Shown here: positions 43,391-56,620 of the stretch, piece after piece
How positions within the stretch are numbered: the stretch's first letter is position 1
Layout of the letters: each line of letters opens with the position of its first letter
Source: Apoderus coryli
Taxonomy: Eukaryota > Arthropoda > Insecta > Coleoptera > Attelabidae
Direction: 5' to 3'
NCBI GenBank assembly: GCA_911728435.2
Contig: OU452199.1
Location: forward strand, 13,464,860-13,528,859
Length of the DNA stretch: 64,000 nt
Notes under the pieces: model-generated
What the model saw: only the letters and a program-made list of their open reading frames with translations
What the model was told of the DNA's origin: nothing
Databases searched by the model: none
Translations under genes and position numbers: made by a program

Positions 43391-46300
43391 CATAAAGGCC
43401 TTGACTATGACTATGACTATGGATGAGATCTGCTTGCTCAGTTACAAGTAAGTTATCAAAGCGTTTTGGTGTAACATATCGAATGCTTATGCCTCGCTAG
43501 TTTTCGCCAGGTTGGAAAACTGGAGTCACGAAGCTACCGTTCCAATAAGAGAGCCACCTTCCGAATTTTAGAGCTAAATGAAATAATTTGATAATAGAGA
43601 TAGTACTATATCTAGGCCAAATGAGTATTTTAATCTTAAAGCGGTTGAACCATACTATCCACTATCCACTTTTAAATTCGAGTGGTTTTTCAACCTTAAC
43701 AACCAAAGCTTGACAGTCAACTCCACAAAATTTAATTAACAACGGAAATCACTGGATTTGCACAGAAATCGGGACCAATTTTGGAACAAGCGATAGTCAT
43801 CCTAAATCTTACTTACCGAGTGTAAAGAGATTGAGAGAAGAACACTAAATCAAGAACACCAACTCAAATATCAAATTTGGCAAAAAGATTATTGTGATAC
43901 GATATTAAATCATATAATATTAATTTGAAATTAAAGCAAACGCATAAATTTTAATTATTAAACATTATCGAGAAATGAGAACAAATAAAAATAGGGTGAC
44001 GAAACCTAATATAATAATATAAAAAAACATACCAACGGTTGTTGTTGTTATGACCTCGCCAAATTCAAAAATTAGACATATCACATGACAAAAATATATG
44101 TTATTCAATGATCATACAATAATGTTGTAAAATCAATATACATAGCACTCTTAAAATTTCATAGAGCAAACGCTGAAGCTGTTAACCTCTCAAAAAACAA
44201 CAAAAAAAATATATTTACAAACGTGCAAACTAAATTACGAAGATTTAATTTTGAATATAAATTGTAATAGTTTATAAGGCTATTTCAAAACGTTAAAAAC
44301 ATTAGATATTAAATTATATATGATGAAGAACAAACCGATGCATTATTTAAACGATGTTGAGACAACAAAAATCACTTAAAAGCTGACAACACAACACATA
44401 TTATTTAACAATATATATATATAAGTCCTTTGAGCAAATGAAAAAGGACTTTAGGACTTCGAGAGTTATTCTAGCATCCGACTAGTCTTTACTGTAATAA
44501 TTAATATGAAAATGGCTTCAAAACGAAAAGGGATGAATATACTTATTAGTTTAAAAATTAAAAGCTAAAAGCCTCTATTTATGAAAAACTGTTACTTTTT
44601 TACTGTTAATTAGCAAAAGAAGATGAAATAATTGAATTCTGCACCATATTTCCCATTATCAGTTGTACGATTTTTGCTACTAATTTAGATGGGTGTATTG
44701 ACTTAAAGTACAACTTCAAAAGCTGCTTCTTTTATATGCTGACCCGGATTAGGTTTTATCTTGGGTATTAAAAGTTAAACGTTTCATATAGCTTATAGAT
44801 TATGATAATCGTTTTTATTAAAAATGTATCAATTTTAAAAGACAATTTCTGCCCTATCATCAAATTATGCTTTTAAATTTTCTACTATAAAAAAAAGTCA
44901 CACCATTATATATTATTTTCAAGATTATTTTATGCTGTTTGTAAACTTATTTCAAACGAATTTATGTGATTAATGGTGCAAAGCGATGCAATTACTTTAT
45001 TCATGTTGATAGCCTTATTATTGTAGGAATATAAAATTACCCCAGCGGCACACGATTGCAACAACTTGTCCTTCTGAGAGCGTTGACGTACGTCGTGTGG
45101 AAGTTTTTCATTTTTGCACATTAATCATACACGAAAATGCCTGCGATAACACCAAGCAGATGCAGTAGACGTAAAACGGTGTCGACTTAAAGGATGCCAA
45201 AACAGCAATTGCCCAATATTAAATTTTGCGAAATGCCTAATATCACTCTATGGCCAACGGATCTATGTGACAGATAATGCGCATACCGCAAAGCATATTC
45301 CGTGGGTTTTGGTCTGAATTTGGTTGTCTGAGAAACTCCACATTAGAATTAGTATCTCGTAAATTTCAACTGTTTGTGACACTATTGTAATATTAGTTGT
45401 CTAGTAAGCGCTATATGGTAAGGCTGTAACATGTCTCCTTTCATCTATTATATAAATGCGAGTCTAGAAAATCAAGATAAATAAATTAAATATTCAGCTC
45501 GTGGCTTTTATTAGCAAAAGAGAAATTTATATTAAATATATATAAGCAAATAAATCACTGCTTTCGTCGGAAAACCAGCACTTGTGTTGAAATTCAATAT
45601 GGTGCGGATATATCAAACAAAAAAAACAAAATTGGTGATGATTTACGTTTGATGAAACGTTCCACAAAGTATCTGTCATCTTTAACACCTATTTGCTTAG
45701 AGAGGTTATGTTTTGCAAAAAATAAATTAACTAAACTTACACGCTTAGTCCTCAACAATTAGCTTATCACTTATATCTCAATATAATAATTATTTTAATA
45801 AATAAACTTAAATGTCAGAGAAAGGGATACAACAAATATTTATATTTAAAAATAATTACCTATTATTTCCATTTTAAAAAAAAATACTACTCGATACCAG
45901 AACCAAACTGCATTAAATGCATGCCTAATAATGTATCTATTAAATACTATTCGTCGTATAACAAACCTTAGGTAATGTCAAGGAATAAGGTATATGTAGG
46001 TACGTATATTTCATAATATTTAGTATAATATGCCGTTTACGCTATTATTATTTGATCTTTAATAATAAATGTGTAGCTGTAGCTGGGTAATTTTATTTTA
46101 CATACGTCTATATATCAAATTGTTTGATTAAATAAGAAATTATTATAACTATATTTTTTGTTAAAAGCTATTTTTATTAAATTCATATTGACCTAAAAAC
46201 AAAATTTTATTTGCGCAATTTTGCATAAGCGATATTAGTACTTTATATCACCACCTACCACTTTTAGTTTGTGCTAATAAATTGTTGTTATATCAATTTC

Positions 46301-47027
46301 TTGTCGTTTCCTATATTTATGCAACTAACTATAGACCAAAAGCCAGGTGTATATTTGAAACTTCATTATATATATATGCGTATCTTTTAATATCATTTTG
46401 TATTGAATAATTTAATGTCAGTTAATATTTATGCTTATGCTTAACTGTAACACACGTTCTCAGATAATTAGGCCAGACGTTGGGATTTTCTCGCAAATAC
46501 ATCAACAAATTGGTAGGTGTGTGAATGAATGCTTCTATATAGAAAACAATGTTTAGAGCATTTAGAGCGAGGACGTCTATTTTTTTTTTTTCATTTTAAA
46601 AAATAATCAGAAATAAAATACTTGCAATAAACAAAATTCTTTACCAGATTCCATGTTGAAGACTCGAATAAAACTGAAATGGTCAGTTCTTACTGCTAGT
46701 TTAGTTACAACACAGTGTTCTGTATTTATTGCACAAACCATACCGTGCAAGCAAATCGCTGTTGTCAGGCAGACCCTTATAATTAACTAATTTGAATAAA
46801 TCATAAAATAATAAAGGTTTAAATTATTTCAGATTAAAAATATCAATTACTCAGGGCTGCTTATTAGGTCCATAATAGATGGAAAAATATCAGTATTCCA
46901 TTAGAATATAGTATCCTTTCTTTTAGTGTGATTACACCCAACCGATTAAGATTTTGATTTTAAAGGCAATTCATAATTTGGAATGTAAGGTTCTGAACTA
47001 TGTATTTAGCAGTACCATCGAATATTA
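43391..47027. other. AT-rich sequence, nothing recognised
   Basis: It contains a short (AAT)n run at about 43373-43390 and otherwise only spacer. A slightly richer patch near 45.05-45.35 kb shows no domain. Confidence 0.4.
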
Positions 47028-47238
47028 ACTATAGACAAGAAGGTCCAATAGACGCTGAAAACGGCATCGACTCGTCGCATTCCCAGCTACATTTCTGGCC
47101 CTCTACTATATTATACTATATCTATATATACTATAAGATACTATACTATAACTATAAGTGCGTCGAATTGCTATGTAGACATGAACATCAGACGTACCGA
47201 CACGGTGAGAACCAACTGTATATTATGTTAACTGTGAT
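47028..47238 (+). repeat. Dispersed repeat with TA-rich core, copy 2 of 2
   Basis: See 21571-21772. The match covers ACGGCATCGACTCGTCGCA and TATACTATATCTATATATAC. Confidence 0.75.
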
Positions 47239-48670
47239 AGAATCATGTAACTAAGAGGATAATTGTGCTATCAACTGTTAAGCATTAGTATAATTCTCTC
47301 TTGGTAACATTAAAATGCTTTAAAACACATAATATCAATTTGTTATAATTTCTGTATAAAATAACTCCTTAAATGTATTTATATTGATTACTCACATAAA
47401 GCAAACGATACGCTATTCGTGCTTATCGCTCCACAAAATTTTAATATTCTTAATTCTATAAATGTATAAGCATATTATACAGTGTGGACATACCCACTCA
47501 TAAATTTGATAACATTTTAAGGAAAATATTTTGGAAGTGACCCTCGCACACCCCACTTTTGGCAATTTGAGTTTATGAGGATTTTCTCCAATGGACAAAC
47601 AAATTGGTGGTCGACCAGCTCACGAAAGATCTCGTATCTGTCCTACTTCTTTAAATTTATTTTCAATTCTGCTTACCGTGGACAGATAATATATCCTAGT
47701 GCCAGTATATTTATTTCTCATTATTTCTCAACCTGTTGCAAACGTTCTTTTGAGTTCTAGTTCGAGCACTACATTAGTGATTAATTATCTTGTTTCGTCA
47801 ATTTTAACTTTTACGATAGACAAGGCATCAATGTTCAATAATAATTTTATATCACTTTTAAAAATACCGGAATACCGTCAATTTACGACAATTTGCAACA
47901 GTAAAAACCAAGGGAACTTTAAGACATAACGATTTTTTGTATGAATGCGATATGTGCTCTTGAACTGGAAGTATCTCGATAACCGTTGAGTTTAGGTGAA
48001 TTTTACGTCAAAAAAACGGGAGATTGAAAACCAAAAGTGACATGTGCGAACGTTTCTTGCAAAAAATGTTGGAGAACTTTCAGTCCGCACAGTATACCTC
48101 GAAGGGTTGAAGAGTGCCAAAATTTGCATAGAGCTACAACATACTACAATTATTTTAGTAGATTTTTTAAAAAAATCTAACTATTCAGGAGATCGACACA
48201 ACCGAAATTTTGAAAAATTTTTATGCAGTCCTTCATTTCATGACCCCTAGATTCTAAACTTGACCTCAGTTCAAAAGTTTATATATCTATATAAATATGG
48301 TGGGATATAGAAAACTTTGCGGCACGTTCTAGGGCGCATTTTTTGACCAATCGAAACAAAATTTGGTTAAAATATCGGCTATGTCATGGAATCGCGGGAG
48401 TTCCTTGGCGATTGAAATCGGGGAGCGAATTTCAAAATGGCGGCCTGTCACCTAATCAAATTTTGTAAACACACATTTTGTAAACACAAATACCTTCAAC
48501 TCGTCAACAATCAACAGGAAAATACTCAATGAGTAAAAGCTACATTGTAGTAGCCAAAGCTTTACTTTACTTTTAAGGTTCTTGAATTACATTCAAATTT
48601 CAAGTGCTGTGGCAGTAAACATTTGACCACACAGCAATTCTCATTGCGGATTCTAATACCATGATAGTCA
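47239..48670. other. Spacer, possible MITE interior
   Basis: A richer stretch at 47.94-48.25 kb is weakly open but matches no family I recognise. No ends or target duplications could be defined. Confidence 0.3.
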
Positions 48671-48753
48671 GTATTATGCTGCTGAAAGCTATAATTTGTA
48701 CAGCAAAATAAATATTATTTAATTTTAGTTGCAAAAGAATTCTGTCATTTATT

Positions 48754-49292
48754 TGAAAGAAGTAGTCCACTAGCTTCATCATCAGGGGCAAAATTTGTAG
48801 AGAAATTGTATTTTTGAAAGTATTACATCATTAGAAGTATTTTAAGAGTAATGTGTTGAAGTCACCTCGAGGAAAAAATATTATTGAATTGTTAATACTA
48901 GTGAAATTAAATTATATTATTACATTATGTTGTTTTCTTTTTGTTAATCATGTCGAACATTATTTTTTTTTTTTTATTAATTAATTATTAATATTTAAAA
49001 TTAATGTTCGACATGATTAACAAAAAGAAAACAACATAATGTAATAATATAATTTAATTTCACTAGTATTAACAATCCAATAATATTTTTTCCTCGAGGT
49101 GACTTCAACACATTACTCTTAAAATACTCCTAATGATGTAATACTTTCAAAAATACAATTTCTCTACAAATTTTGCCACTGATGATGAAGCTAGTGAGCT
49201 TCGAAACATGTTTGGTAGTTTAATCGACCTAACACATTAAGTGTAGTGTATTAAATTGATTTCGTGGAGTTTGACGTTTTATTTCCTATTAC
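48754..49292 (+). mobile_element. Penelope-like insertion with palindrome, hammerhead and 16-bp duplication
   Basis: Bordered by identical AATTCTGTCATTTATT copies (48738-48753 and 49293-49308). The left half (48766 to about 48963) is an inverted copy of the right half (about 48990-49195), centred on an A/T run; the inverted part even includes part of the hammerhead (CATCATCAG at 48777-48785). The right half ends with the intact hammerhead and the terminal box TTCGTGGAGTTTGACG (49261-49276). No protein is encoded. The pattern suggests a 5'-truncated copy made with a template switch onto its own strand. Confidence 0.8.
49175..49216 (+). ncRNA. Hammerhead ribozyme, minimal type I (PLE family)
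   Basis: GCCA, CTGATGA (49179-49185), stem II GAAGC/GCTTC, GAAAC (49203-49207), a two-base-pair stem III around AT, triplet GTT ending at 49212, and TGGT closing stem I (one G-U pair). The core is intact; H17 is U, which is tolerated but less usual. Confidence 0.8.
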
Positions 49293-49308
49293 AATTCTGT
49301 CATTTATT
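49293..49308. repeat. Target duplication of the Penelope-like insertion, right copy
   Basis: AATTCTGTCATTTATT, identical to 48738-48753. Confidence 0.85.
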
Positions 49309-50014
49309 AACTTGTATTTGTGTGTGCGTGATCTATTTAGTTATAAATGTTATTTTCTTTCCATCAGAATACTGTAGATATCAAAAATTAATCATCAAAT
49401 ACCAATACCTCCAGCTCTACCACTACTAAAATTTCGAATTTGGCCGGCGCTATGTTATAATGCAGTCGTATAATCGATAGAATACACATTGCATAACAAT
49501 AATTACTGTTATGGTTATTGCGCTATAGCTGGCAGAGAGTTTAATGTGGATAATAAGCGAAAGTTCAGACCAGGTCAATGTTAAGAACTTGCGGTGTAAT
49601 GCTACCAATTGTCGCTTGGCAGTGCTCCAGATTTATACAAGTAATGTTTTTTAAATCTTAATGGAAACTAGGTGCTTGCCGGTTTATGTAAATCTAAGGC
49701 CCCTCTATCGATAATTGTAATTGTAGCAATAATAATCATCACAATGAAACGAGAACATATTGAGTTATGAATCAACAACAAAAAAGTGCATAGAACTGAA
49801 TTTCAACAAACTTAATGCCACCGTTTCAGTTGTAATGAAACCTACTACCACCTACCTATCAAAGTACTAAATTTGAGCCTATGCAGATTAACTATAATTA
49901 AAACTTTGAGATTAAGGTGAATTAGTCTTATTGCATATTTTTTGTGAAATTTATGGTTTCATAATGAGCCTTACTTGTGTTTTTAGGTAATTTTTTTTAA
50001 TACTAATAATAATG

Positions 50015-50590
50015 GACAAAACTGAAAGCTTAAGTTGTACAGTATAATAAATATTATTTATTTTTTATTGGCAAAATAATGCTTGTGTTTAATAACTTGT
50101 ATTTGTGTGTATGTGTTCTATTTAGTTATATAATGTTGTTTTATTTCCACAAGAGTACCGTAGGTAATACAAGTTAATCATCAAATACCAATACCTCCAG
50201 CTCTGCAACTATTAAAATTTAGAATTTGGCCGGCGCTCTGTTATAATGCAATCATAATCAATAGAACGGACATTGCATAACAATATCTACTATTTGATTA
50301 TTGCGTTATAGCTGGCAGAGAGTTTAATGTGGATAATAGGCGAAAGTTCAGACCAGGTCAATGTTAAGAACTTGCGGTGTAATGCTACCAATTGTCGCTT
50401 GGCAGTGCTCCAGATTTATACAAGCAACGTTTTTTAAATCTTAATGGAAACTAGGTGCTTACCGGTTTATGCAAATTTAAGGCCTGTCGATCGATAATTG
50501 TAACTGTAGCAATATTAATAATCACAATAAAACGAGAACATATTGAACTGAATTTCGACAAACTAAAGTTTAGTGCCAACGTGAAAATTA
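50015..50590 (+). repeat. Tandem duplication, copy 2 (uninterrupted)
   Basis: Offset about 785 bp from copy 1. It keeps the junction TTATTGGCAAAATAATGCTTG..AACTTGTATTTGTGTG, in which the Penelope-like insertion of copy 1 is absent. So the insertion came after the duplication, or was lost here. Confidence 0.85.
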
Positions 50591-52190
50591 TTATATTCTG
50601 CTTTTAGTGTCCTTCACAAAAAATACGAATTGTTGGATTATTTCATAAGGTAGAGGACAAAGAAAACACCAGAACTATTCAAAAATGCGACGTTTCGCAG
50701 CTATATTGCTGTTTTAGATGTAATTGGAGGAGTTCCACGGGGTTTTTACCTTTGCCCTGTGTTTCTGTTCAATACAACTTTATCAGTCATCATTTCTTTC
50801 TTGATGATACGAAGTTATACTTTTCATTTTATCCTGATAACGGTAAATCAGCCATAGCAGCTATAAATTATGATCTTTCCAACATTTAGGATTTAATTAA
50901 TTTAATCACCATTGCCCCTATCTGAATTGCTATTGCTATTGTATTAAGTCGAAAAGTCGATCGTTTTTAGTTAATTTATGTTTGTGATATAGCTAAAGAT
51001 TGACAATGAAGTCATTGCCTTTTCTAGCGAAGTTAAAAACTTGTGCCTAACTATGTTAAATAATGTCTTCAAAGAGATTATATTAAACATTATTTACCAA
51101 AGTAGGGTATACTTGAAAAGCACAACAAAACTCGTGCCACAAGCCACAAGTACCGCGTACCTACTTTTATTTTTACAGGCAGTCGAGAAAATTTGTAAAT
51201 GACGAAAATACTAATAAGTAGTAGGCATCGAAATAAATCTTGCAAGTTGGTATGATTCATTAAAAACAACAATACACAATCAAAAGTCAAGCAATAATAG
51301 CGAATTTTATTAGGATCAAAATCCTACAAGACGTGGTGGCGCTTACGCTTCTACCAAACGTCTTATAACCCCGTAAATATTTAGTTAATCATCAAAATAA
51401 TTAAGCCTTACTATTCAACACTAGCATGAAATTACATAATATGCTTTATCGTGTTGTAACGTCTGTATTTACCTTAGACAAAATACCATGTATTTGTTTC
51501 TAAAATTCAGGTGATTAAATTTGTTTTCTTATTTAGAAAATACGGCTGAATTAGAAAATAACAGCGGTACATCCTCAATTTCTCAAAAAATAATAATATT
51601 GACAAGCTCTCTAATTTGTTGCGTTGGAGGCAATGTTAAAAGTAAATTGTAACATAGCAAATAGCTTTTCAAATAACATATGTTGTGTTTTGATGAAACT
51701 GGTACGAACATCGTAAACCTATAATTAAGCATGACATTAATATGTGAATGACTTCCTAATTTACAAATATATTAAGCTTTATTTGCTATAACTATTAGTT
51801 AAAGCTACAACCCATGTAATTTTTAATATTATATTTATGGGGTTTCTTTACAAATAACCGTATATACGTCGACGATAATATAGCGGAAGTTGGAAAATTA
51901 CTGAAAAAACACCACATCAATAAGTTTAAAAAGTGGTATTAACAATTATCGTATGATTTGAAGTTTCAAATATAAATAAATGAAATGGTTATAATATTTT
52001 TAAATACAATTAATTGGGAAACTAGATATTCAGTTCCATATTAAGAATTAATCAGTAAGTTAGTACATTACTTAGCGTGTTGTAGGGACAGTTGTTATTT
52101 GTCAAAATTAACAAGTTCTTCGAAAAATAATATCGAACTAGAAAATTTTAGTGCAATCATTTAAATACTTCTTAAGTTAGTATTGGTTTG
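50591..52190. other. AT-rich sequence, nothing recognised
   Basis: No feature supported. Confidence 0.4.
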
Positions 52191-52290
52191 AATAAAACAC
52201 GTCTACTCCACAAAATGATTATGTATATTAATATATGGTTTATGTATTATAAACTTTTTTCAAACAGAGATTCAATTTGATCAGAGGATC
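52191..52290 (-). mobile_element. Penelope-like terminus, decayed hammerhead
   Basis: On the minus strand the terminal box TTTTGTGGAGTAGACGTG lies at 52215-52198. About 40 nt upstream of it, where a hammerhead is expected, is CTCTGATCAAATTGAATCTC followed by TGTTTGAAAA: CTGATCA for CTGATGA and GAAAA for GAAAC. It is a decayed copy of the same family. Confidence 0.5.
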
Positions 52291-52763
52291 TAAACGTGCC
52301 ATAATATACAAGGGAATTTATCTAAAAAAACACAACTTTGATACTTTGGGTTATTATGATATGTATAATATGAAACCAATTTTAAGAAATAGCCATAGTA
52401 GATGTCCACAAGTCCAATCAATGAAGTTTTTGAAAGGCACGTAGTTTGGGCACAACATTCCGCGCCAAGGCGCGAATATCCCCGTGTGTAATCACGTTTT
52501 ACCACTTCACCAAAAACACTTTCTTAAATCTCAACGCGCATTTCCATACTACTTGTTATCATCTTCAGGAGAAAATTAAAATAGTTTTGATTCCTAGCAA
52601 AACGCGAGTTGCGATTTAAATAAAGTATTTTAGACAAGTGGTCAAACGTGTATTTCAAAAAATGATAGGTTTGGGCATTTTTTCCGCTGTGTTCATACTT
52701 CTTCCCCTACAGTAATGTAATCAATATAGCCTGAAATTTTGTGTGTGGTAAGAAATTTTTTGA

Positions 52764-52812
52764 TATTTTATGCATATCCACTCCACATATATTTTATGCA
52801 TATCCACTCCAG
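52764..52812. repeat. 26-bp direct duplication
   Basis: ATTTTATGCATATCCACTCC occurs twice, separated by ACATAT. On the minus strand it reads GGAGTGGATATGCATAAAAT, vaguely like the Penelope-type terminal box; that link is weak. Confidence 0.7.
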
Positions 52813-52944
52813 AAAAGGACGATATTTATAATCTTAATATAATATGGTAGTATGTCTGTATTTTATACCTAATTTTTAGGGCTATGTCTTCAGCCTGTGA
52901 AATCCTTAATTAAAATGTTAATTTTATTTATTGAAGAAAAATAA

Positions 52945-53290
52945 AAGTCAGCCTCCACGAAATAAAATCAATATACTGCTCTAGGAGCGGACATCAAACC
53001 ATACACGTTTCAGAGCATCAAGCTCCATCATCAGTGGTCGAATAATATAAGAAAAAATAAGGGTGCTTAGTACATGAACGTTGACAACGAGAGAAATGTA
53101 TTAATGTCACCTCGTGAAAATAAAAACAAATTGAAACTAAATTTCTCTAAAACTATTTACTCAATGTAATCCACATTGTCGAAAAACGCTTAAAAACAAT
53201 CATCAATAAAAACATGTTATTGAGTTTTAGTTTTTTCTTTTTAAAAAACATCGATAAATAATAGTTGTAAATCGATGTTTATTGCTTTTA
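52945..53290 (-). mobile_element. Penelope-like fragment with hammerhead
   Basis: Minus-strand order: a hairpin AACATCGAT/ATCGATGTT (53248-53281), a leader containing CACGAGGTGACATTAATACA (like CTCGAGGTGACTTCAACACA in the 49-kb copy), the hammerhead, then TTTCGTGGAGGCTGAC (52961-52946) as terminal box. No protein is encoded. It is clearly the same family as 48754-49292. Confidence 0.7.
52998..53038 (-). ncRNA. Hammerhead ribozyme, minimal type I (PLE family)
   Basis: On the minus strand: ACCA, CTGATGA (53034-53028), stem II GAGC/GCTC, GAAAC (53011-53007), triplet GTA, and TGGT closing a four-base-pair stem I. The core is intact, with A at the cleavage position. Confidence 0.8.
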
Positions 53291-54479
53291 ACAGTTTGTC
53301 GTTTTGATATAATAAAAATTTGGACCGCATATTAATGATGTTAACTAGTTATATACTTTAAGCTGAGTAGAACAAATTGAAGATAATCTCCTCATTAAAA
53401 AAAATTTATGATTTTGGGTCGTGAAACGTAAGGAATGATATTCATGGTGTCGATGTTTGTGGGTCTTATATCGCCTCCAAAACACCAAATGTTTTTAAGT
53501 GGTTTCTATTTTGTTGAACTTCCTATAATATTACTAGGAACCTAATTATATGATTCAAAGTACCGTAAATTTATTATAATTTAGTCAAATTACCAAAAAT
53601 AACACACATTATAGTTATTTCCACCCTGTGTTTAACAAAATATAAAATAGTCTATTATACACGCATCGCCTAACAAAATAAAAATTTAATAAATGTGCTG
53701 TGTCAATAGATCTCTAATCTTAAATTTCTGTCAGTCGTATTATTTGTGTTATTTTATCTTTGGTGTGTTTAATTTGATTATTTAAATATGTGTAATTTTC
53801 AACAGAATGTTGGAATTTCCTATGCATAGCTATAAGTCATTTTTTGAACACAGTTATTTTTATATCAATTAAAATAGAAAAAATCACATCTATTTTCAGA
53901 AACCCCATAAATTAAGTGTGTGGCTTCTTGTATTGTTACATAATTGTTTAATTTTGCCAGTTTTCGAAAATAATATAAATTTTTGACACCACATTTTATT
54001 TGATTTCAAGTTGCAATTATTACTATATAATTACACAAACCAAAAATAGAAGCTGTAAGGCCCTTTTTTATATTAAAAGGAAATACATCAGAACGTATTA
54101 TGCCTTATTTTTATTGAATTGGAACTCAGTTATGAGCAAAGAAAACTCTTTCTGAAATTAGACGTCGTTTTATCTGAGAAATTTTGAAACACGCACGTTT
54201 TGGTCGAAGGAGTTCCGTTTCCGAAATTGTAGTGCACAAATCATACCGAATTGAACTTAACGACTTAAACAATAAATTTGCCTGCACTTCGAAACTTCCA
54301 CAGCGTTGTTTCCGTTTCCAATAGAACATGAATAGAACTACGGAAAGATATAAGCATTTCGATCGCTGATACGAATCGTTGATGTTTTGATTGGAGGAGA
54401 TGTACCTGCCAAATTGCATACTGGAAAAGGTTATGATCTACTATGTGGTTTACTTGTCATTGAATGCCAACTTGCATAA
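53291..54479. other. AT-rich sequence, nothing recognised
   Basis: The minus-strand open frame 54126-54419 has no domain I recognise. Confidence 0.4.
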
Positions 54480-55920
54480 CCTTCTTCTTCTTTTAGTGCC
54501 GTGCAGATTCCTGCGTAGGCGTTCATCTTTTTCTATTCCTATCATATGCTTCTATTAATTGCAGCATTCTGCAATGTTTGGAAGTCCTTCATCCCCGTCT
54601 ATTGACGGATATTTCTAAGCCATGATAAATTTTTCCTATTCCTCTTCTTCCTCCCTCAATTTTTACCCTGAAGAATGTGGCGTTGAAAGTGGTAGCGCTC
54701 TCCGCGCAGTATGTGTCCGAGATAACCTATTTTTCTTTTCTTGATATTTTCGAAAAGTTCTCAATCCGCTAGACCGGCCCTTCGGAGAACGTCCTCATTT
54801 CTCACATGATCGACCCACGACACTTTCAACATTAGGCGCAGGATCCACATCTCGAAGGCTTCTATTTTGTTGATGACTGCTACTTTCAACGTCCATGCCT
54901 CAACCCCGTATAGGAGAACGGACCAAATATAACACTTTATCATCCTATATCTGAGGTTAAAGTCCAAGTTCTTGTTTATAAGGAACTTACGAAGTCTTAG
55001 AAAGGTTACTCTAGCCTGCTCGATCCTGCACCTTATCTCTTTATCCGGATCCATTCCTCATTGATCATGCATCCCAAGTATGTAAACTGTGTAACCTATT
55101 CGATATTCTCTTCATTAATATGACTTCGAGTCTGTGGAATATCGTTTTTACCAACAATCATAAACTTGGTTTTGCTGATGTTAAGTTTCAAACTTAGTCT
55201 TTGGCTTTTTTCGTTGACCCGATCCAACAAGACTTTGCAAATCTTGTGCGTTTTCTGCTATTATCACGGTATCATCCGCATATCGGATATTGTTAATCGG
55301 GATTCCGTTTACTTTAATAGCAAAGGGGCTATCTGAGATTGCCTCGGAGAATACCCTCTCCACGTACAAATTGAATAACATTGGGGACAGGATACATCCC
55401 TGGCGAACCCCTTTTTTAAGTTCAAAATCTTTAGTTGTTCCAGTGTTGCTCACCCGAATTTCTGCTTTTTGGTGCCAATACAGATTTTCAATTAGTCTCA
55501 CATCCTTTCCATCCAGTCCTAAATCTCTAAGGTACGTTACCAGAAGATTGTGCCTAACGTTGTCAAATGCCTTCTCATAGTCAATGAAGCACATGAAGAC
55601 ATCTTTTCTTTGGTCTTGGCAGTTTTGGACCAATGCCTGGAGACTGAATATGGCTTCTCTATTTCCGCATCCGCTCTTAAATCCGAATTGGCTGACACCG
55701 CTTAGTTCCTCACATTTTTGATATTGTCTTGTGTGCAAAACTCGAAGGAAGAGTTTCAGAAAATGGCTCATTAAACTGATGAGACGATAGTCTTTACACA
55801 GGTTTGCGTTGTTCGATTTTGGCATTGTGATGAACGTGGAGCGGAGCCAATCTTCAGGAAAGTGTCCAGTGTTATACCTAGATGTTATTGAAGAGTCTTA
55901 CGATTGTTTCAAGATTTTGT
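54480..55920 (-). pseudogene. RTE-like LINE, reverse transcriptase to 3' end, broken
   Basis: A non-LTR reverse transcriptase on the minus strand. It begins mid-protein near 55920 (NLETIVRLFNNI, then a frameshift), then an open frame (55825-55181) with CKDYRLISLMSHFLK, QFGFKSGCGNREAIFSLQAL, FMCFIDYEKAFDNVRH (first catalytic Asp), KKGVRQGCILSPMLFNLYVE and IRYADDTVIIAENA (YADD). A deletion/shift follows, then a frame (55054-54761) with EIRCRIEQARVTFLRLRKFL, MIKCYIWSVLLYGVEAWTL and EAFEMWILRLMLKVSWVDHV, and beyond another shift KKRKIGYLGHILRGERY. The element ends in AAGAAGAAGAAG at about 54490-54481. The endonuclease domain is missing. This is a common insect LINE type, RTE-related; the exact clade is not certain. 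Confidence 0.9.
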
Positions 55921-56404
55921 TCATTAATTACATAACCACTTATGGGAAAACAGAGATTAGATCAAATGAAGTCATTTGATATACTCTGTAGCAAATTAAG
56001 TAATTTGATACGCCGATGTGGACAACTTCGCTCTTCTTCTAGACGGAAAATGTCTATCCTTTGGATTTTAAATGTTCTATGATTTACAGATCCAGCTGAG
56101 ACAAAGGCGAAAAGAGAAGCCAAGTTAGCTCCCAACATTTCAATGATACAGTTTAGAATAACCTGAAACATAACTTGCATTCAGTAACAAGTTCGGTACA
56201 ATATGGTATTCTTAAAAGGCGCATGTTCAGCATTGCTAATATTCTTCATGGACATAGAGAAATAAAGTATGTAACAATAAAAATAAAATCATCAGTATGA
56301 AAACCCTGTAGATAGATATATAGTACACAACTATAATTACATTTACAAATGCATAAACTAAGTGAAATAAAATAAATAAAAAGGAGGGATAACGATAGGA
56401 CTAT
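55921..56404. other. Spacer, nothing recognised
   Basis: No feature supported between the two LINE fragments. Confidence 0.4.
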
Positions 56405-56620
56405 GGCAAATTGAATAAGCTTAACAATTTAACAGACGACATTGCTCATCAAATAACATTTTAGATAATTTTAATTTAAACCTGGATATCGAGAGAGACT
56501 TAAAATTCTGAGGCAATTTATAATCAGCAGCTATGTTATAAGAAAACGACCGTTCAAATAAAGTTGTTCTATCAATGATATGCTTTCTTCTTATGTTTAA
56601 ATTATGAACATCCGTCAAAA
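56405..56620 (-). pseudogene. LINE C-terminal tail fragment
   Basis: The minus-strand frame RRKHIIDRTTLFERSFSYNI..DYKLPQNFKSLSISRFKLKL matches the tail of CR1/Jockey-type reverse transcriptases (R....RSF......WN.LP..++...S...FK..L), with the usual Trp-Asn replaced by Tyr-Lys. It is short, so the clade cannot be set. Confidence 0.5.

Larger units (their letters stand above)
48671..49835 (+). repeat. Tandem duplication, copy 1 (split by an insertion)
   Basis: 48671-48753 plus 49309-49835 match 50015-50590. Shared blocks include TGCCGGTTTATG / TACCGGTTTATG, CCAATACCTCCAGCTCT, GGCCGGCGCT and the long, nearly identical stretch GGCAGAGAGTTTAATGTGGA ... CGCTTGGCAGTGCTCCAGAT. The Penelope-like insertion at 48754-49292 interrupts this copy only. 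No coding frame. Confidence 0.85.

Noticed and set aside
55290..55580. Plus-strand frame
   Set aside because: Shadow of the reverse transcriptase on the minus strand.
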